IMG/VR virus record: IMGVR_UViG_3300042923_001106
Location: 1 to 64,000 of that record
DNA: 64,000 nt
Direction: 5' to 3' (one strand)
Source of the DNA: a virus
The position numbers and the translations under genes are program-made. Positions within the stretch are counted from its first letter, which is position 1. The number at the start of each line of letters is the position of its first letter. The notes beneath the pieces were generated by a model. The model did no database searches. It was not told the DNA's origin and was given only the letters and a program-made list of their open reading frames with translations. Of this stretch, positions 17,331-27,227 are shown in pieces.

Positions 17331-17828
17331 CTACGAAAAATCTGTTATTCGGTAGTGTAATGAATATCCACTGAACACGTTATTAACCCATAGAAACCTG
17401 CTTTTGACAAATTGAGTTTTTCCAATACCAACAACCTTCTGATTATTGAACATTTCATCTATCTCGTTCATAATCGCATACGGTCTAAGTTTCCCTAAAA
17501 GCCTATGCTGATTGATATGGCTGACAATATTAAATGTGATAATCGAATCCTTAAAATAGATGCTTCCACCTTTTTCGATATTCTCAAAGTAAACGGTTAG
17601 ATAGGTTCCTGCAGTCAATTCGTTTTCACTTGGTAATTTCGGAAAGGGAAAGACTTTTGTGTACATCAAATCTCTACGTTGTTGTAGAGTTAGATCAGGA
17701 TTGTCGAGGGGGTCAGAAGGAACGTTTTGATTGGATTCATAGTAGATATATTTACATAGATTTTGAGACTGTATCAATTCTAATAATATTTGGTTAATAT
17801 ATTCATTTAATTCTTGAAATTTTGAAAT
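17331..17828 (-). CDS. Putative tail terminator / connector, apparent ATT start
   Basis: The frame has no ATG, GTG or TTG near a ribosome binding site. The first canonical codon (TTG 17777) has none upstream. Read back to 17828 it gives ISKFQELNEYINQILLELIQ then SQNLCKYIYY, a natural N-terminus, preceded by GGGAGG 11 bases upstream. The start is therefore probably ATT at 17828 (165 residues). Size, position and the LTVYFENIEKGGSIYFKD region fit a tail terminator or head-tail joining protein. Confidence 0.55.
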   Translation of the reverse strand: MSKFQELNEYINQILLELIQSQNLCKYIYYESNQNVPSDPLDNPDLTLQQRRDLMYTKVFPFPKLPSENELTAGTYLTVYFENIEKGGSIYFKDSIITFNIVSHINQHRLLGKLRPYAIMNEIDEMFNNQKVVGIGKTQFVKSRFLWVNNVFSGYSLHYRITDFS

Positions 17829-17853
17829 ATTAAATCATTCCTCCCGTAAAATC

Positions 17854-19146
17854 TCAAATCAGCGACTCAACTTTTATTCTAAATGTTTGAGAAAGGATAG
17901 GAGAACTTCCGATTAAGACTGCTTTTAATTTTACATATCCTGATTTATGACCTTTAATTGTACATTGTGTAGTTGAACTAAAAGTCATAGTAGCAAGAGT
18001 GGTTACTGATATTCCAGTATCATCAGTTAAGTACCACTGAACGAATTGCGTGGGATCGACTACTAAATTGTTCTTAATTATTGCTGTAAACGTCTTACTT
18101 GTACCAACCAATAATTCTAACGAAGAATCCAACTCAATTGAGTAATTATTAGACGTGCTGAACTCAATGGTAACCACTGCCGTATCTGTCACACTAGTAT
18201 GGTCCTGTAGCATGGCCGTCACAACAACCTGTCCATTTGCATTGGCAGATAAAATTCCGTCTTCATTGACTGTGGCAATGGTATCATCACTTACCGACCA
18301 CACAACATCCTTTTGTACAGTTACTCCGTTGTTGGTAACTGTTGCTTGTAGCTGCAGCGTGTTTCCAACTTGGACAGAAAAAGATTCTCCATTTAGAATT
18401 TGCAAGGCGTAATTGGAGACATTGCCGAAATAATCGGCAATACCTATCTCTAAATTATCAGTAGACTCATTAATCAGATCTTCCTTCAAACTCAGATTTA
18501 CTAAACCTTCATCACTAGTCCAGTCAAAATCAATTACTTTAAAGACCTGACTATCAAAGATGAACCTTTTATCCCGTTTCAAATTTCTTGTGTGACTATT
18601 CGATTGTACAATTACTTGTCTTCGTCCATCAGGCATGGACATAACTCGATCTTCATCAAGGCCGAAGTTTGAACGAGTATTGTATTCAAATATACAAAAT
18701 TGTTCCTGCAATTGACCATCTCTGTCAACCCATCTTAGAACAGAGTTGGTTGGCTGCATGATGCTGAGATCGTATCCATCTCTAGTTTCGATTGTTTTAA
18801 GAAACAAACACTTCTCAACTGCACCTGAATTCTTATTAATAAAGTCAACGATATTGCCCGGTCTTAGGTTATCACTATGCCTAGTCATAACCTCTCGACT
18901 GTATCTAAGTTGTATACCACCAAAACTATTCTTCTTAGGAAGTTTTCCATAGTCAACAATGCACTTATATGAAGTTCCATCTTTGTTTATTGTGTCGGCG
19001 CGATCAGATCCAATCAGAATATCAAAATGCGAAATCGACTCATTATATTGCTCCGAATATCTATCTGACAAAGAACTTAACATAACATCTTCATTTTTCC
19101 CAGATAAAACAAACTTTTTATATTTGAGTATTTCTGAAATATTCAT
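17854..19146 (-). CDS. Virion protein with BIG2-type Ig-like domain
   Basis: 430 residues from ATG 19146, which overlaps the upstream stop as ATGA. Residues 1-220 resemble head-tail joining or neck-type proteins. Residues about 250-340 (LQILNGESFSVQVGNTLQLQ, VVWSVSDDTIATVNEDG, GQVVVTAMLQD) form a clear BIG2 Ig-like domain, and a second, diverged one follows to the end. Such domains decorate virions and may bind carbohydrate loosely. Confidence 0.7.
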   Translation of the reverse strand: MNISEILKYKKFVLSGKNEDVMLSSLSDRYSEQYNESISHFDILIGSDRADTINKDGTSYKCIVDYGKLPKKNSFGGIQLRYSREVMTRHSDNLRPGNIVDFINKNSGAVEKCLFLKTIETRDGYDLSIMQPTNSVLRWVDRDGQLQEQFCIFEYNTRSNFGLDEDRVMSMPDGRRQVIVQSNSHTRNLKRDKRFIFDSQVFKVIDFDWTSDEGLVNLSLKEDLINESTDNLEIGIADYFGNVSNYALQILNGESFSVQVGNTLQLQATVTNNGVTVQKDVVWSVSDDTIATVNEDGILSANANGQVVVTAMLQDHTSVTDTAVVTIEFSTSNNYSIELDSSLELLVGTSKTFTAIIKNNLVVDPTQFVQWYLTDDTGISVTTLATMTFSSTTQCTIKGHKSGYVKLKAVLIGSSPILSQTFRIKVESLI

Positions 19147-19622
19147 TGAGCACCACCATAGATGCTCTTTATCTGCCACGTCAACCGATCCCGACTATAG
19201 TAATTAGTTATAGCATTAATGGTTTCAAATTGAATTTTTTCCAACATTCCAAGAAAAGTTTTTCTATCATTTGCTGGCGAGAAGACGTTAAGTTCCGATG
19301 AACGAAAAGTTATTCCGAATGCCTTTAATTTATTACGCTCTTCTTCAATATAAGATAAATACATTATTTGAGAGAGTAGTGATACTTCTTGAACAACTAA
19401 AGGTGTATTAAAGGTTTCAAGTTCATCATCTTTATCATAAAAATTGATATCTGGATTACCGTAGTCATACAATTTATCAATTGCTCTATTTAGCAATCCA
19501 CTAAGGTGATCATTAATCATTTCTTCAATCTCTTCATCTTCCATATTGGAATATTTGAAGAAATCTCGATCATTCTTTATTAATTTAATAAATTTATCAT
19601 ATATTAATTGATATGACGTCAA
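19143..19622 (-). CDS. Putative head-tail connector protein
   Basis: 159 residues, TTG start after TAGGTGATAGAGA. Mostly helical (MEDEEIEEMINDHLSGLLNR; YDYGNPDINFYDKDDELETF). Position after the capsid genes and the helical fold fit a connector adaptor. Low sequence recognition. Confidence 0.45.
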   Translation of the reverse strand: MTSYQLIYDKFIKLIKNDRDFFKYSNMEDEEIEEMINDHLSGLLNRAIDKLYDYGNPDINFYDKDDELETFNTPLVVQEVSLLSQIMYLSYIEEERNKLKAFGITFRSSELNVFSPANDRKTFLGMLEKIQFETINAITNYYSRDRLTWQIKSIYGGAQ

Positions 19623-19632
19623 TCTCTATCAC

Positions 19633-20358
19633 CTACTTTTTAGGCGGTCTTCCGGATGGCTTTTTGTCTTCTAGTTGAGAGTTGTTTTCTTGCAAGGGGG
19701 CAAGCGATTCTACTCTCTTCAACAAAGCTTCAATTGCTGATTGAGACTTTTCGATAATTTGGTCTTTGGACTTATTATCTTCTTCTAGTTTCCGAATTTT
19801 TGAAGTTAAATCATCAAGAGTCTTTTTAAGTGCAATATCTTCTTTATTTTTTTGATCGTTGTTCAGAATTCTGCTGATTTCACTGTTTGGATTCCGTTTA
19901 CCTCCATTTTTTAATTCATTACTTCGTTCTAGGACAGCTGCAACAATATTATGGGGAGGGGTTTTATTGGTCCGTTCTAAAACAAATAGTTTATGTTTCA
20001 TTCGGTTTAGCAATGTTGACGATTTTAGAGAACTAATCTTTTTCACATTCTCAATTGAATCGGTAAGCAGAAATTCGAACATTTGTTTATCGCTCATGAT
20101 ATTATCCAGATCTTCAATTCCTAGTTTTTTATAAACTTCATTTTCCTCTGCAGGGTGAAAACGTAATCTACCCACCTTAAATAGATCGGATTTCGAATTC
20201 TCCGTTTCAATATCATCCAGTGCAACTCGCTCAACCACAAATTCCTCTTCTTCATCCCTGCCACGAATAAAAACACCTTGTTGAGAATGATTACTAGGAA
20301 ATCCAGCAGGAGACATTTCATAATTGTATACTCGAATCTTGCCATTCATAATATCCAT
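19633..20358 (-). CDS. Structural-module protein, unknown, coiled-coil C-terminus
   Basis: 241 residues. Residues 1-60 are beta-rich (KIRVYNYEMSPAGFPSNHSQ). Residues 160-220 form a coiled coil (LDDLTSKIRKLEEDNKSKD). The tail is basic and proline-rich (KKPSGRPPKK). It lies directly after the capsid gene and a strong hairpin. Function unknown. Confidence 0.6.
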   Translation of the reverse strand: MDIMNGKIRVYNYEMSPAGFPSNHSQQGVFIRGRDEEEEFVVERVALDDIETENSKSDLFKVGRLRFHPAEENEVYKKLGIEDLDNIMSDKQMFEFLLTDSIENVKKISSLKSSTLLNRMKHKLFVLERTNKTPPHNIVAAVLERSNELKNGGKRNPNSEISRILNNDQKNKEDIALKKTLDDLTSKIRKLEEDNKSKDQIIEKSQSAIEALLKRVESLAPLQENNSQLEDKKPSGRPPKK

Positions 20359-20383
20359 ACCTTAATACACTCCCTTTAATGTT

Positions 20384-20427
20384 TCTTACGTGTGGAACAT
20401 AAAATAATGAAAGTTCCACACGTAAGA
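20384..20427. terminator. 15-bp perfect hairpin after the major capsid gene
   Basis: TCTTACGTGTGGAAC (20384-20398) pairs perfectly with GTTCCACACGTAAGA (20413-20427), loop 14 bases. On the minus strand no T tract follows, so it may be a processing or stabilising stem for capsid mRNA, or a partial terminator. Confidence 0.6.
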
Positions 20428-20445
20428 TTTTCTGTAATTCAATTC

Positions 20446-21450
20446 TTAAGCAAAAGTGATACGTGCAATCTTATCAAGATGATAAATTACATAGTCGAAC
20501 TCGTAACCAGTGAACTTAAGATCGACTTTTTCTGCATTGTTATCGTAGGTTTCGTAGTAACGAAGTTCACCACGCATATCAGCGTCACCAATGATTCCTG
20601 CAATGCCAAAGATACGCTTATCAGGCACGAGAGTAATCCCTTTAGTCGTTTTCTTAGCAGTAGGAATCGAGGAAAGTGCAACGCCGTCAAACATCGCCAG
20701 ACGACCAACTCGATTCAACTCGTTCTTCAGTTCATCGCTCAAATATTTTTCATAACCACTCATTCGAGCGAAACCATCAATATACTTAGACAAACCAACC
20801 ATAAACGGATTACCTTCAGACATATCACGAATGTATCGAGCCAAGGTTTCAGCGTTTGTCTGAGTCAATGCCGAACCGGAATCAATATCTTGATCACCAG
20901 TAAGAGTATCGATAGCGGCATCGACACCTGTAAACAATCGACTAAACATTTCTTGCTCAAACGCCTCTCTTGTAAGTTCAGTCATTTTAGCAATGGACTT
21001 CCAACCGTTCCTACGGAGATCAGAATAATTCAACTCAGTTTCAACCTGTAGAGATGTTTTAACAGGGGTGAATACGCCCGGATCTACATAACTCTTAGGA
21101 ACATTACCACCACGAACAGCATCATATGTTTTAATGGTATTTTTAGGAAGCCCTGTGTAGATTTTTTCATCAAATTCACCAATAGACCCCATATTAAAAA
21201 TATTTGAAAGAATGCTGTACTCGGGTTGGAATACGAGTGGTTCAACAGTTTTTTTAATGAGTTCAGAAATCAGGATATTATTATCAGAGGTTTTACCAGA
21301 AATACCCACTTCTTTTGCAAAGGTATTCAATACTTCAATCATTTCTTTATCACTAGCATCGATAGTGTTGCTTTTAACTCGTTCAGATAATTCGATAATA
21401 TTTTTTTCTTGAATCATCGAAGCTACTTCAGTTGTAAATAGTTTACTCAT
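20446..21450 (-). CDS. Major capsid protein (HK97-fold type)
   Basis: 334 residues with the usual order: helical N-arm, EPLVFQPEYSILSNIFNMGS, then IKTYDAVRGGNVPKSYVDPG, and a region LVPDKRIFGIAGIIGDADMR near the C-terminus. It follows scaffold/protease-like and decoration-like genes and has a strong ribosome binding site (GGAGGATTAATAATAATATG). A strong hairpin follows. The fold is inferred from context and size. Confidence 0.72.
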   Translation of the reverse strand: MSKLFTTEVASMIQEKNIIELSERVKSNTIDASDKEMIEVLNTFAKEVGISGKTSDNNILISELIKKTVEPLVFQPEYSILSNIFNMGSIGEFDEKIYTGLPKNTIKTYDAVRGGNVPKSYVDPGVFTPVKTSLQVETELNYSDLRRNGWKSIAKMTELTREAFEQEMFSRLFTGVDAAIDTLTGDQDIDSGSALTQTNAETLARYIRDMSEGNPFMVGLSKYIDGFARMSGYEKYLSDELKNELNRVGRLAMFDGVALSSIPTAKKTTKGITLVPDKRIFGIAGIIGDADMRGELRYYETYDNNAEKVDLKFTGYEFDYVIYHLDKIARITFA

Positions 21451-21480
21451 ATTATTATTAATCCTCCTATTATTTATTTA

Positions 21481-21945
21481 TTAAGATGGTACAGTGAATG
21501 GATGCACGACTTCGAAAATCTTTAATGCATGCCCAGCGTCGTCGTAAGTGCCAATATACTTTAGAGTAGAGACTTTAGTGGCAACAGCTTTGATCAACTT
21601 GCCTACATTTGCAGTCGATCCTGCAATGGCATAATCACCGGCAGCAAAAGTACCTGATACTTGATCGGTTGCGATCTGTGCGCCAACAGAATACTTGACC
21701 AAGATTCCTAGAGAATCAGCCTTTACAATGTCCATAGAATCATCGTATTGACTAATTTCTACATCAGAAAGATGCCCCGTAGGTTGATTATCTTTATCCA
21801 AAAAGTAAATCTGAACACCTTCACCATCTGCTGGATCGGCCTTGGTAGTAGACAGGTTTTTGGTTACAACGGAACCGCGCTTCAAAGCAGCGGAGACTTT
21901 ATAAATTTCAGTTACTCGGGGTGCTACAATTACATTTCTTAGCAT
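21481..21945 (-). CDS. Putative capsid decoration / head stabilisation protein
   Basis: 154 beta-rich residues (MLRNVIVAPRVTEIYKVSAA; GTFAAGDYAIAGSTANVGKL). Small beta proteins next to the major capsid gene usually decorate the head. ATG with AAGGAGAG upstream. Confidence 0.5.
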   Translation of the reverse strand: MLRNVIVAPRVTEIYKVSAALKRGSVVTKNLSTTKADPADGEGVQIYFLDKDNQPTGHLSDVEISQYDDSMDIVKADSLGILVKYSVGAQIATDQVSGTFAAGDYAIAGSTANVGKLIKAVATKVSTLKYIGTYDDAGHALKIFEVVHPFTVPS

Positions 21946-21998
21946 TTATCAATCTCTCCTTATAATTATGATTTATTTAATTCAATATCAACATAAAA

Positions 21999-23513
21999 CT
22001 ACTTTTTAGCAATCAAGCCTTTGATAATATCGGCGGCGCTGAACATAATCGAATCGCTGTCACTATTATTCAAATCAGTCTTTGGTTTCTTCTCATTTTT
22101 TACTTCGCTAGTATCCAATTCATCTTTATTTTCACTCTTAGATGCTTTATACTTTTCAATCGCACGTTTACCTTTTATTACTTCAATTTTTTCTTGTGCA
22201 GATTCAAAGTTTTCAATTGTTAATTCCGCGAAGATTGAAACCAGTTTTTCATCAGATTCAAGTTCTTCCTCACTGATCAAACTATCTTCTAGCGTGAATG
22301 TTTTCAATTCTTCTTTCTTCTCAGTTAGAATTCGAACTTTTTCAGCTTGCTCCATTTCGTCAACTTTTTCTTTAAATGGAGTCAGTTTTTCAACTTCAGC
22401 TTCTAAGACTTCCTTCTCTTTTGTTGCCTCTATAAGCAACTTACCAGCTTCAGCAATCTCTTTATTAGCCTCAGCCAGTTTAGATTGTAATTCAGATATT
22501 TGAGAATTGATTTCAGTCACAGGAATAAACTTCATTTTTACATCTGTTTGCGAAACGATACTTATAGTGTCATCGCTATTTACAGTATACGTAAAAGTAA
22601 TAAAATCCTCTTCAGAGCTTCGCTCCCAAGTATACGCTACTACTTTAAACTCGTATGGATATAACATTGAGACATAGAAATATTTGTCCTCGTTTAAAGA
22701 ATTTAACGCTTTCCTAACTTTACGGTACAAATCATTATCAGTTAGGGCAGATACTTCATTTTGATCTTCCTTTTTCAAATCCTTTCCTCCTTCGTTGCTA
22801 TTTATATTATATTTATTTATATCAACTTTATCGTTTTCAGAGGTATCCGAATCAGGTAAAGTTGATATATTTTCTGATTTAACATCATTCAAAAAGGCAT
22901 TCGATAATTCATAATTCATTTCATCGTTCTCAGCAACTTCCAGAACACCAGCGCCGTGGACGGCTCCGATCACGGAAGAACCCAATAATGCGTTACCAAT
23001 GAACTCAAATGCTTTTAGAATCTTGCCTCTGGCGGTCTTCTCTGCTTCGGAAGAACTAATTTCCCATGAACTTGATATGCGACCCTTATCCCAAAGTTTA
23101 TCAAAAACTTTAAAATATTCAGGAAACCTGCTCTTCCATAGTTTTGTCTTTATCAGGATTGTTTTCTTTTTTCCTTCATAACCGTCAACTTCTCTTTCTT
23201 CTATCCATGACTCGATAACTGAACCAATAGGGTGAGTAGCAAAATAGTATTCTACTTTTTTAGTTTCAGTATTATATTTAGTCCGAAGTTCGTGTCCACC
23301 AAAATCATCGGGTTTCCCTTCTTTATCATATTTTAAATAAGCAAGGATCGGATATCCAACAATTGTACTATGATATTTTTCTCCTTCTTCTGCTTGGATT
23401 AATACATTGTTTGCGTTATATTCATCAAGAACTGAAATAAGGAAAGTTGCTTCTTTATGATTAGGAAAATCGCTAACTTCGATTGGTAAACTAGAGAGTA
23501 CGAAATTTTCCAA
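21999..23513 (-). CDS. Putative prohead protease-scaffold fusion
   Basis: About 504 residues from a TTG at 23513, chosen because AAAGGTGGTGAG precedes it; the frame opens further up (TTG 23561). The N-terminal ~210 residues (FATHPIGSVIESWIEEREVD; ILIKTKLWKSRFPEYFKVF; ISSSWEISSSE) resemble phage prohead-protease-type domains. Residues ~340-430 form a long coiled coil as in scaffold proteins, with a charged tail to residue 504. It sits between portal and capsid genes, the usual place. No catalytic triad was verified. Confidence 0.55.
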   Translation of the reverse strand: MENFVLSSLPIEVSDFPNHKEATFLISVLDEYNANNVLIQAEEGEKYHSTIVGYPILAYLKYDKEGKPDDFGGHELRTKYNTETKKVEYYFATHPIGSVIESWIEEREVDGYEGKKKTILIKTKLWKSRFPEYFKVFDKLWDKGRISSSWEISSSEAEKTARGKILKAFEFIGNALLGSSVIGAVHGAGVLEVAENDEMNYELSNAFLNDVKSENISTLPDSDTSENDKVDINKYNINSNEGGKDLKKEDQNEVSALTDNDLYRKVRKALNSLNEDKYFYVSMLYPYEFKVVAYTWERSSEEDFITFTYTVNSDDTISIVSQTDVKMKFIPVTEINSQISELQSKLAEANKEIAEAGKLLIEATKEKEVLEAEVEKLTPFKEKVDEMEQAEKVRILTEKKEELKTFTLEDSLISEEELESDEKLVSIFAELTIENFESAQEKIEVIKGKRAIEKYKASKSENKDELDTSEVKNEKKPKTDLNNSDSDSIMFSAADIIKGLIAKK

Positions 23514-23547
23514 TATTTTTTTCTCACCACCTTTCATTGAATGCGAA

Positions 23548-23697
23548 TTAACCAAACTCAATTTTTATTTTTTCTAAAACCTTATTTAGTTCAGTATCGG
23601 GAACGGTATCCAAATGTACTATTGCTACTGTATGCTCTCCATCAATATAAACAATCAGTTCTTTGTTACAGCATGGACAAGTAATCCTAGTTTCCAT
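23548..23697 (-). CDS. Small zinc-ribbon protein
   Basis: 49 residues starting METRITCPCCNKELIVYIDG: one CPCC-type knuckle with potential to bind zinc as a dimer. ATG 23697 has a ribosome binding site (GGAAGG) inside the end of the portal gene, so translation is coupled. Function unknown. Confidence 0.65.
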   Translation of the reverse strand: METRITCPCCNKELIVYIDGEHTVAIVHLDTVPDTELNKVLEKIKIEFG

Positions 23698-23702
23698 ATC
23701 AG

Positions 23703-25286
23703 TTACCTTCCATTATCCTCGTTGTATGTTTTGTCGTAATCAACCTTATCAGTATTTTCTCCATCACTCGGTCTACCAACTTCATCATCTGAGTTGTTAG
23801 TGTAACTAGTCTTTCTAGGCTTGAATGTCTCATCGTAACCAAGCTCTTTTTCGCGTTTTCTGCGCAACTCCTCTGTACGCACATCCAGTCCAAGAACTTG
23901 ATAAACTGTCTCTAATGATGCATTAACCTCATTGTTAAGCATTTTTGCTAGAGCCATAGCAAGTTCCGTAGATAATTTTTCTGAATCTATAACTTTTATT
24001 TTCGGGCAATATTTTGGATCAATGTTGTTACGAATTAATAACCCTCGATACCACTTCATTAGAATTGCTTCTAACTGTTCGCTAATCTTATTAATCATTT
24101 TCATGAGTTCCTGAATCGATAATTGAGCTGATCCGAAACCACCCTTATTTGAAATTAGATAAGCAATGCCTACACTTGTCATGATATCTTCGCGATATTT
24201 ATTTTTCACTTGTACGTTTGTCTGTTCAAGTTTTGGTTCAATGAAACTAACGCTCTCTGTCCATGGGAGTCCAGTGTAGACTGACACACCATTTGAACTT
24301 AAAGCCGCCATAAGATCGGTGTGAGCCTTGGCTTGAGCAGAACTCCATGTAATATTCGGCATATCTTTTGACTGTGTTACCAATTCCTTGGCCAACTTTT
24401 GAAAAATTATCTTTTTACCACGAACAAGAGTATTCTTGTCATCTGAAAGTTCAATATTCTCAAGTCGGATAACTGACTTCAAAGCTTTAAAAATAGGATT
24501 GAGTCCATATCTTCTTTTTAAATTATTTATTCGAATTAGACCGGAGTTGTCAACACTCAACTTAGCAAACTGTTCTTTGTTCATATATGCCTGTAACACT
24601 TCAGATGGATAAGTGTCTTTAATCTCTTGCTCCATATTTTCGTAAAATAATGCCTTATTTTTTCTATTCTTTGTATAAGTTTTCCGCAATCTAGATTCTA
24701 ATTCCCTGATGTTGATCAAAAGATAAGGTTCGCCACCAACCTCGTAATCAGATACCTCTACAACGCCCAATGGATAATAATCAACTTGATAATTGGTTCC
24801 TTTTTTCTCTTTTCTAAGATAGATCGCATAGTTTCCCTCTATGTAGGCCATTGGAATACTCTCGACAATCAAGCGACGAAGGTTGATTTTCTCATTAAAG
24901 TCCACGATTAATTCATCAATTTTGTCAAATAATTCTTTCTCGTTCTCATTGTATTTAGGATGAGTTAAAGTATAGTCAGAGTTAACATTAGTCTCGATTG
25001 CTTCAAAAACTTTGCCGAGAATGTCGTTCTTATTCACAAAATATCGAACAATATTATTTATTTGTATAATATTATTAAGATTACTCTGAGCATTAAGTGC
25101 TAGTCGATCAATGTCTTCAATTTTAAAGTTTGCTACATTATTTGATCCCTCATTGAAGTAAGTAGATCGAAAATTTGATTTGTTTGTATAATCGTACATT
25201 GCTTGTTCAAGTATCTTTTTTTCTTCTGCATACGATGTTACCAAGAATGTTTCGTCAGTTACTTGAGATATAATCTCTTTAGACAA
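23703..25286 (-). CDS. Portal protein (YonE-like)
   Basis: 527 residues, TTG start after GAGGTGATTTTTAC. Motifs: VFEAIETNVNSDYTLTHPKY, INLRRLIVESIPMAYIEGNY, KNKYREDIMTSVGIAYLISN and KISEQLEAILMKWYRGLLIR. These fit SPP1/SPbeta-like portals, which form the dodecameric DNA gate. It lies directly downstream of the terminase, the standard order. The C-terminus is charged and disordered. Confidence 0.8.
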   Translation of the reverse strand: MSKEIISQVTDETFLVTSYAEEKKILEQAMYDYTNKSNFRSTYFNEGSNNVANFKIEDIDRLALNAQSNLNNIIQINNIVRYFVNKNDILGKVFEAIETNVNSDYTLTHPKYNENEKELFDKIDELIVDFNEKINLRRLIVESIPMAYIEGNYAIYLRKEKKGTNYQVDYYPLGVVEVSDYEVGGEPYLLINIRELESRLRKTYTKNRKNKALFYENMEQEIKDTYPSEVLQAYMNKEQFAKLSVDNSGLIRINNLKRRYGLNPIFKALKSVIRLENIELSDDKNTLVRGKKIIFQKLAKELVTQSKDMPNITWSSAQAKAHTDLMAALSSNGVSVYTGLPWTESVSFIEPKLEQTNVQVKNKYREDIMTSVGIAYLISNKGGFGSAQLSIQELMKMINKISEQLEAILMKWYRGLLIRNNIDPKYCPKIKVIDSEKLSTELAMALAKMLNNEVNASLETVYQVLGLDVRTEELRRKREKELGYDETFKPRKTSYTNNSDDEVGRPSDGENTDKVDYDKTYNEDNGR

Positions 25287-25318
25287 GTAAAAATCACCTC
25301 GCTTTCAATCTGTGTCAT

Positions 25319-27194
25319 CTACAATTGAATGTTCAACGTTGAAACTTGCGTAGGAATAGTACTTAAATCAACTTCATCTTTTTGTTTATTTATTATACTG
25401 TCTCTTCTCAATTGCTGTAGGTGCCATGCAAGCATTGCCAAGCAATAAGCTCGGTCGTCATTCATTTTGTTTTCTTTGTCAGGCGATAAAGCATATCTGT
25501 AACCACCACTCGGATTGTCGAAACGATAAATATTTACAGTTTCTTCTTTCGCTAAGTCAATGTTCTTTAGTGCAAGTTCTTCATCAAATGAAAGTTTGTG
25601 TACTTTTTGACTTGCCTGTACAGATTTTTTTTTATTCTTTTTCTCGTCCTCATATTCGAATTCATGATTTTCGAATAAAGTTAGAAACCCCTTCATATCG
25701 TATTCTTCAGTAAAAGATATTAAATCTAGTCCAAGCATTTCAACAAGTGCATCGAACATTTCATTCTTGTATTTCTTAGGGTTCATTAGTCTTAATTTAT
25801 CCACTGCATTTGGAAATCTGTCGACATAATCAGAAGATTCCTTTTTATCTATCAATCCTTTATGTTGGACTCCTCTGGAGTCAGTCCAATCTTCCATAAA
25901 ATCATCTGCAATGATATGTCCGCCACCACCGGCTCCTGAATCAATTAATAGTGCAGAAATGTTTTCATAATCAGCAGCTTCTTTGCCATTGTAGTCTAAT
26001 ATCATTTGTTTAACGAATTTAATCTGCTCTGGGGTTCTCATAGGAGTTTTCTTTTTTTTTGCTACATCGACAAAGGATACTCCGTTACAAATTCTCATTT
26101 TTAAGCCAACATTTTCATCATGATACAATTCACCAGTCATCGAAATTGCATTATCGTATGAACGGGCAGGATCATAGGCTATTGCAAACTTGTTTCCGGT
26201 ATTATTAAATAAAACAGGAACTCTAACTTCACTATTTCTAATCAGAATAGCGCGCTTTATCGCCTGATTTTCTCCGCCTTCTGTCGAGAATTTATTATAA
26301 TATTCGCGCAAAGCCTTCTCTTTATTTTTCTTCATAGCGTCATCAATTACTTCTTGTCGTAAAAGTCCCGGATACTGTTTTCCGTTGAATGTTGCGTTAA
26401 TGACTATTTCTGCATTTATATCTGCGACAAAATACTTCTTATCGCCTAGTAACATTTTTTTTGCATAGTCCTTATATAGCTTATAAAAGTATGTATCTGT
26501 GCTGGAGGCTGATGATGCCGCGACCACCTGATTTGGAAACTCTTTAGGCAATGATGAGATATCTATGTTTCCACCAAGTTTAAAGTTGCTGTCCTGAGCT
26601 AGAAACGGCATTGATGTCTCAAACATTTCTTCAGGTGCGAAACCGGCTTCGTCATAAAAGTTTAGATTTGAACGCTTACTTCTATTATTGTCGAAGGCTC
26701 CGTTCAATGAATTCACTAATGATCCATTGTATAACCTGTACTGAAATGATGCAGGGTTATGAGTAAATCCGTCTGTATTTGCTGCACTCTTCACGGTCTC
26801 GTTGAAGAATACATCGGTCAAACCAGTAAAAGAGGCGATCTCTCTTTTTGCTATTTTTTCTATTTTTAAAAATGCTTCTTGTGCCTGAGATCCGACTCCT
26901 GACATTATATAGGTCTGAAAATTTGGAATTAGATTGGTCTTAGCCATTATAAATGGTGCTGCAAGCGTTGTTTTACCGCTGTTCCGGGATTGGCACCATA
27001 CATTAAAAGGGGTGACCCAACTCATCATAAACACATATTTTTGATTATCGAGAAATTCAATTCCATAAAATCGTTCACAGTACTTTACTGGGACTTTTCT
27101 ATCGTCCCCACTGGATTATCTTTGCCAGCTTCAAGAATCCTTCTAGTTTCCTTTGTGACATTTCTTTTTCACTTTGCTTTATAATAACGTTCAT
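25319..27194 (-). CDS. Large terminase subunit, frame change near the N-terminus
   Basis: ATG 27194 follows AAAGGGGGTGAT, a near-perfect ribosome binding site. The first frame gives 31 residues ending LAKIIQWGR, then TAG (27099-27101). One base further on, the downstream frame continues RKVPVKYCERFYGIEFLDNQ then KYVFMMSW, which reads as the natural continuation of a terminase N-terminus. Walker A is SRNSGKT; Walker B is LNFYDEAG. C-terminal nuclease acidic residues are likely in AIAYDPARSYDN and LLIDSGAGGGG. The main frame ends in MSTLNIQL-like sequence. Full length would be ~624 residues. This is recoding, mutation or sequencing error; the enzyme itself is certain. Confidence 0.85.
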
Positions 27195-27227
27195 GGAGTG
27201 GAATCACCCCCTTTACACAATAATTAA

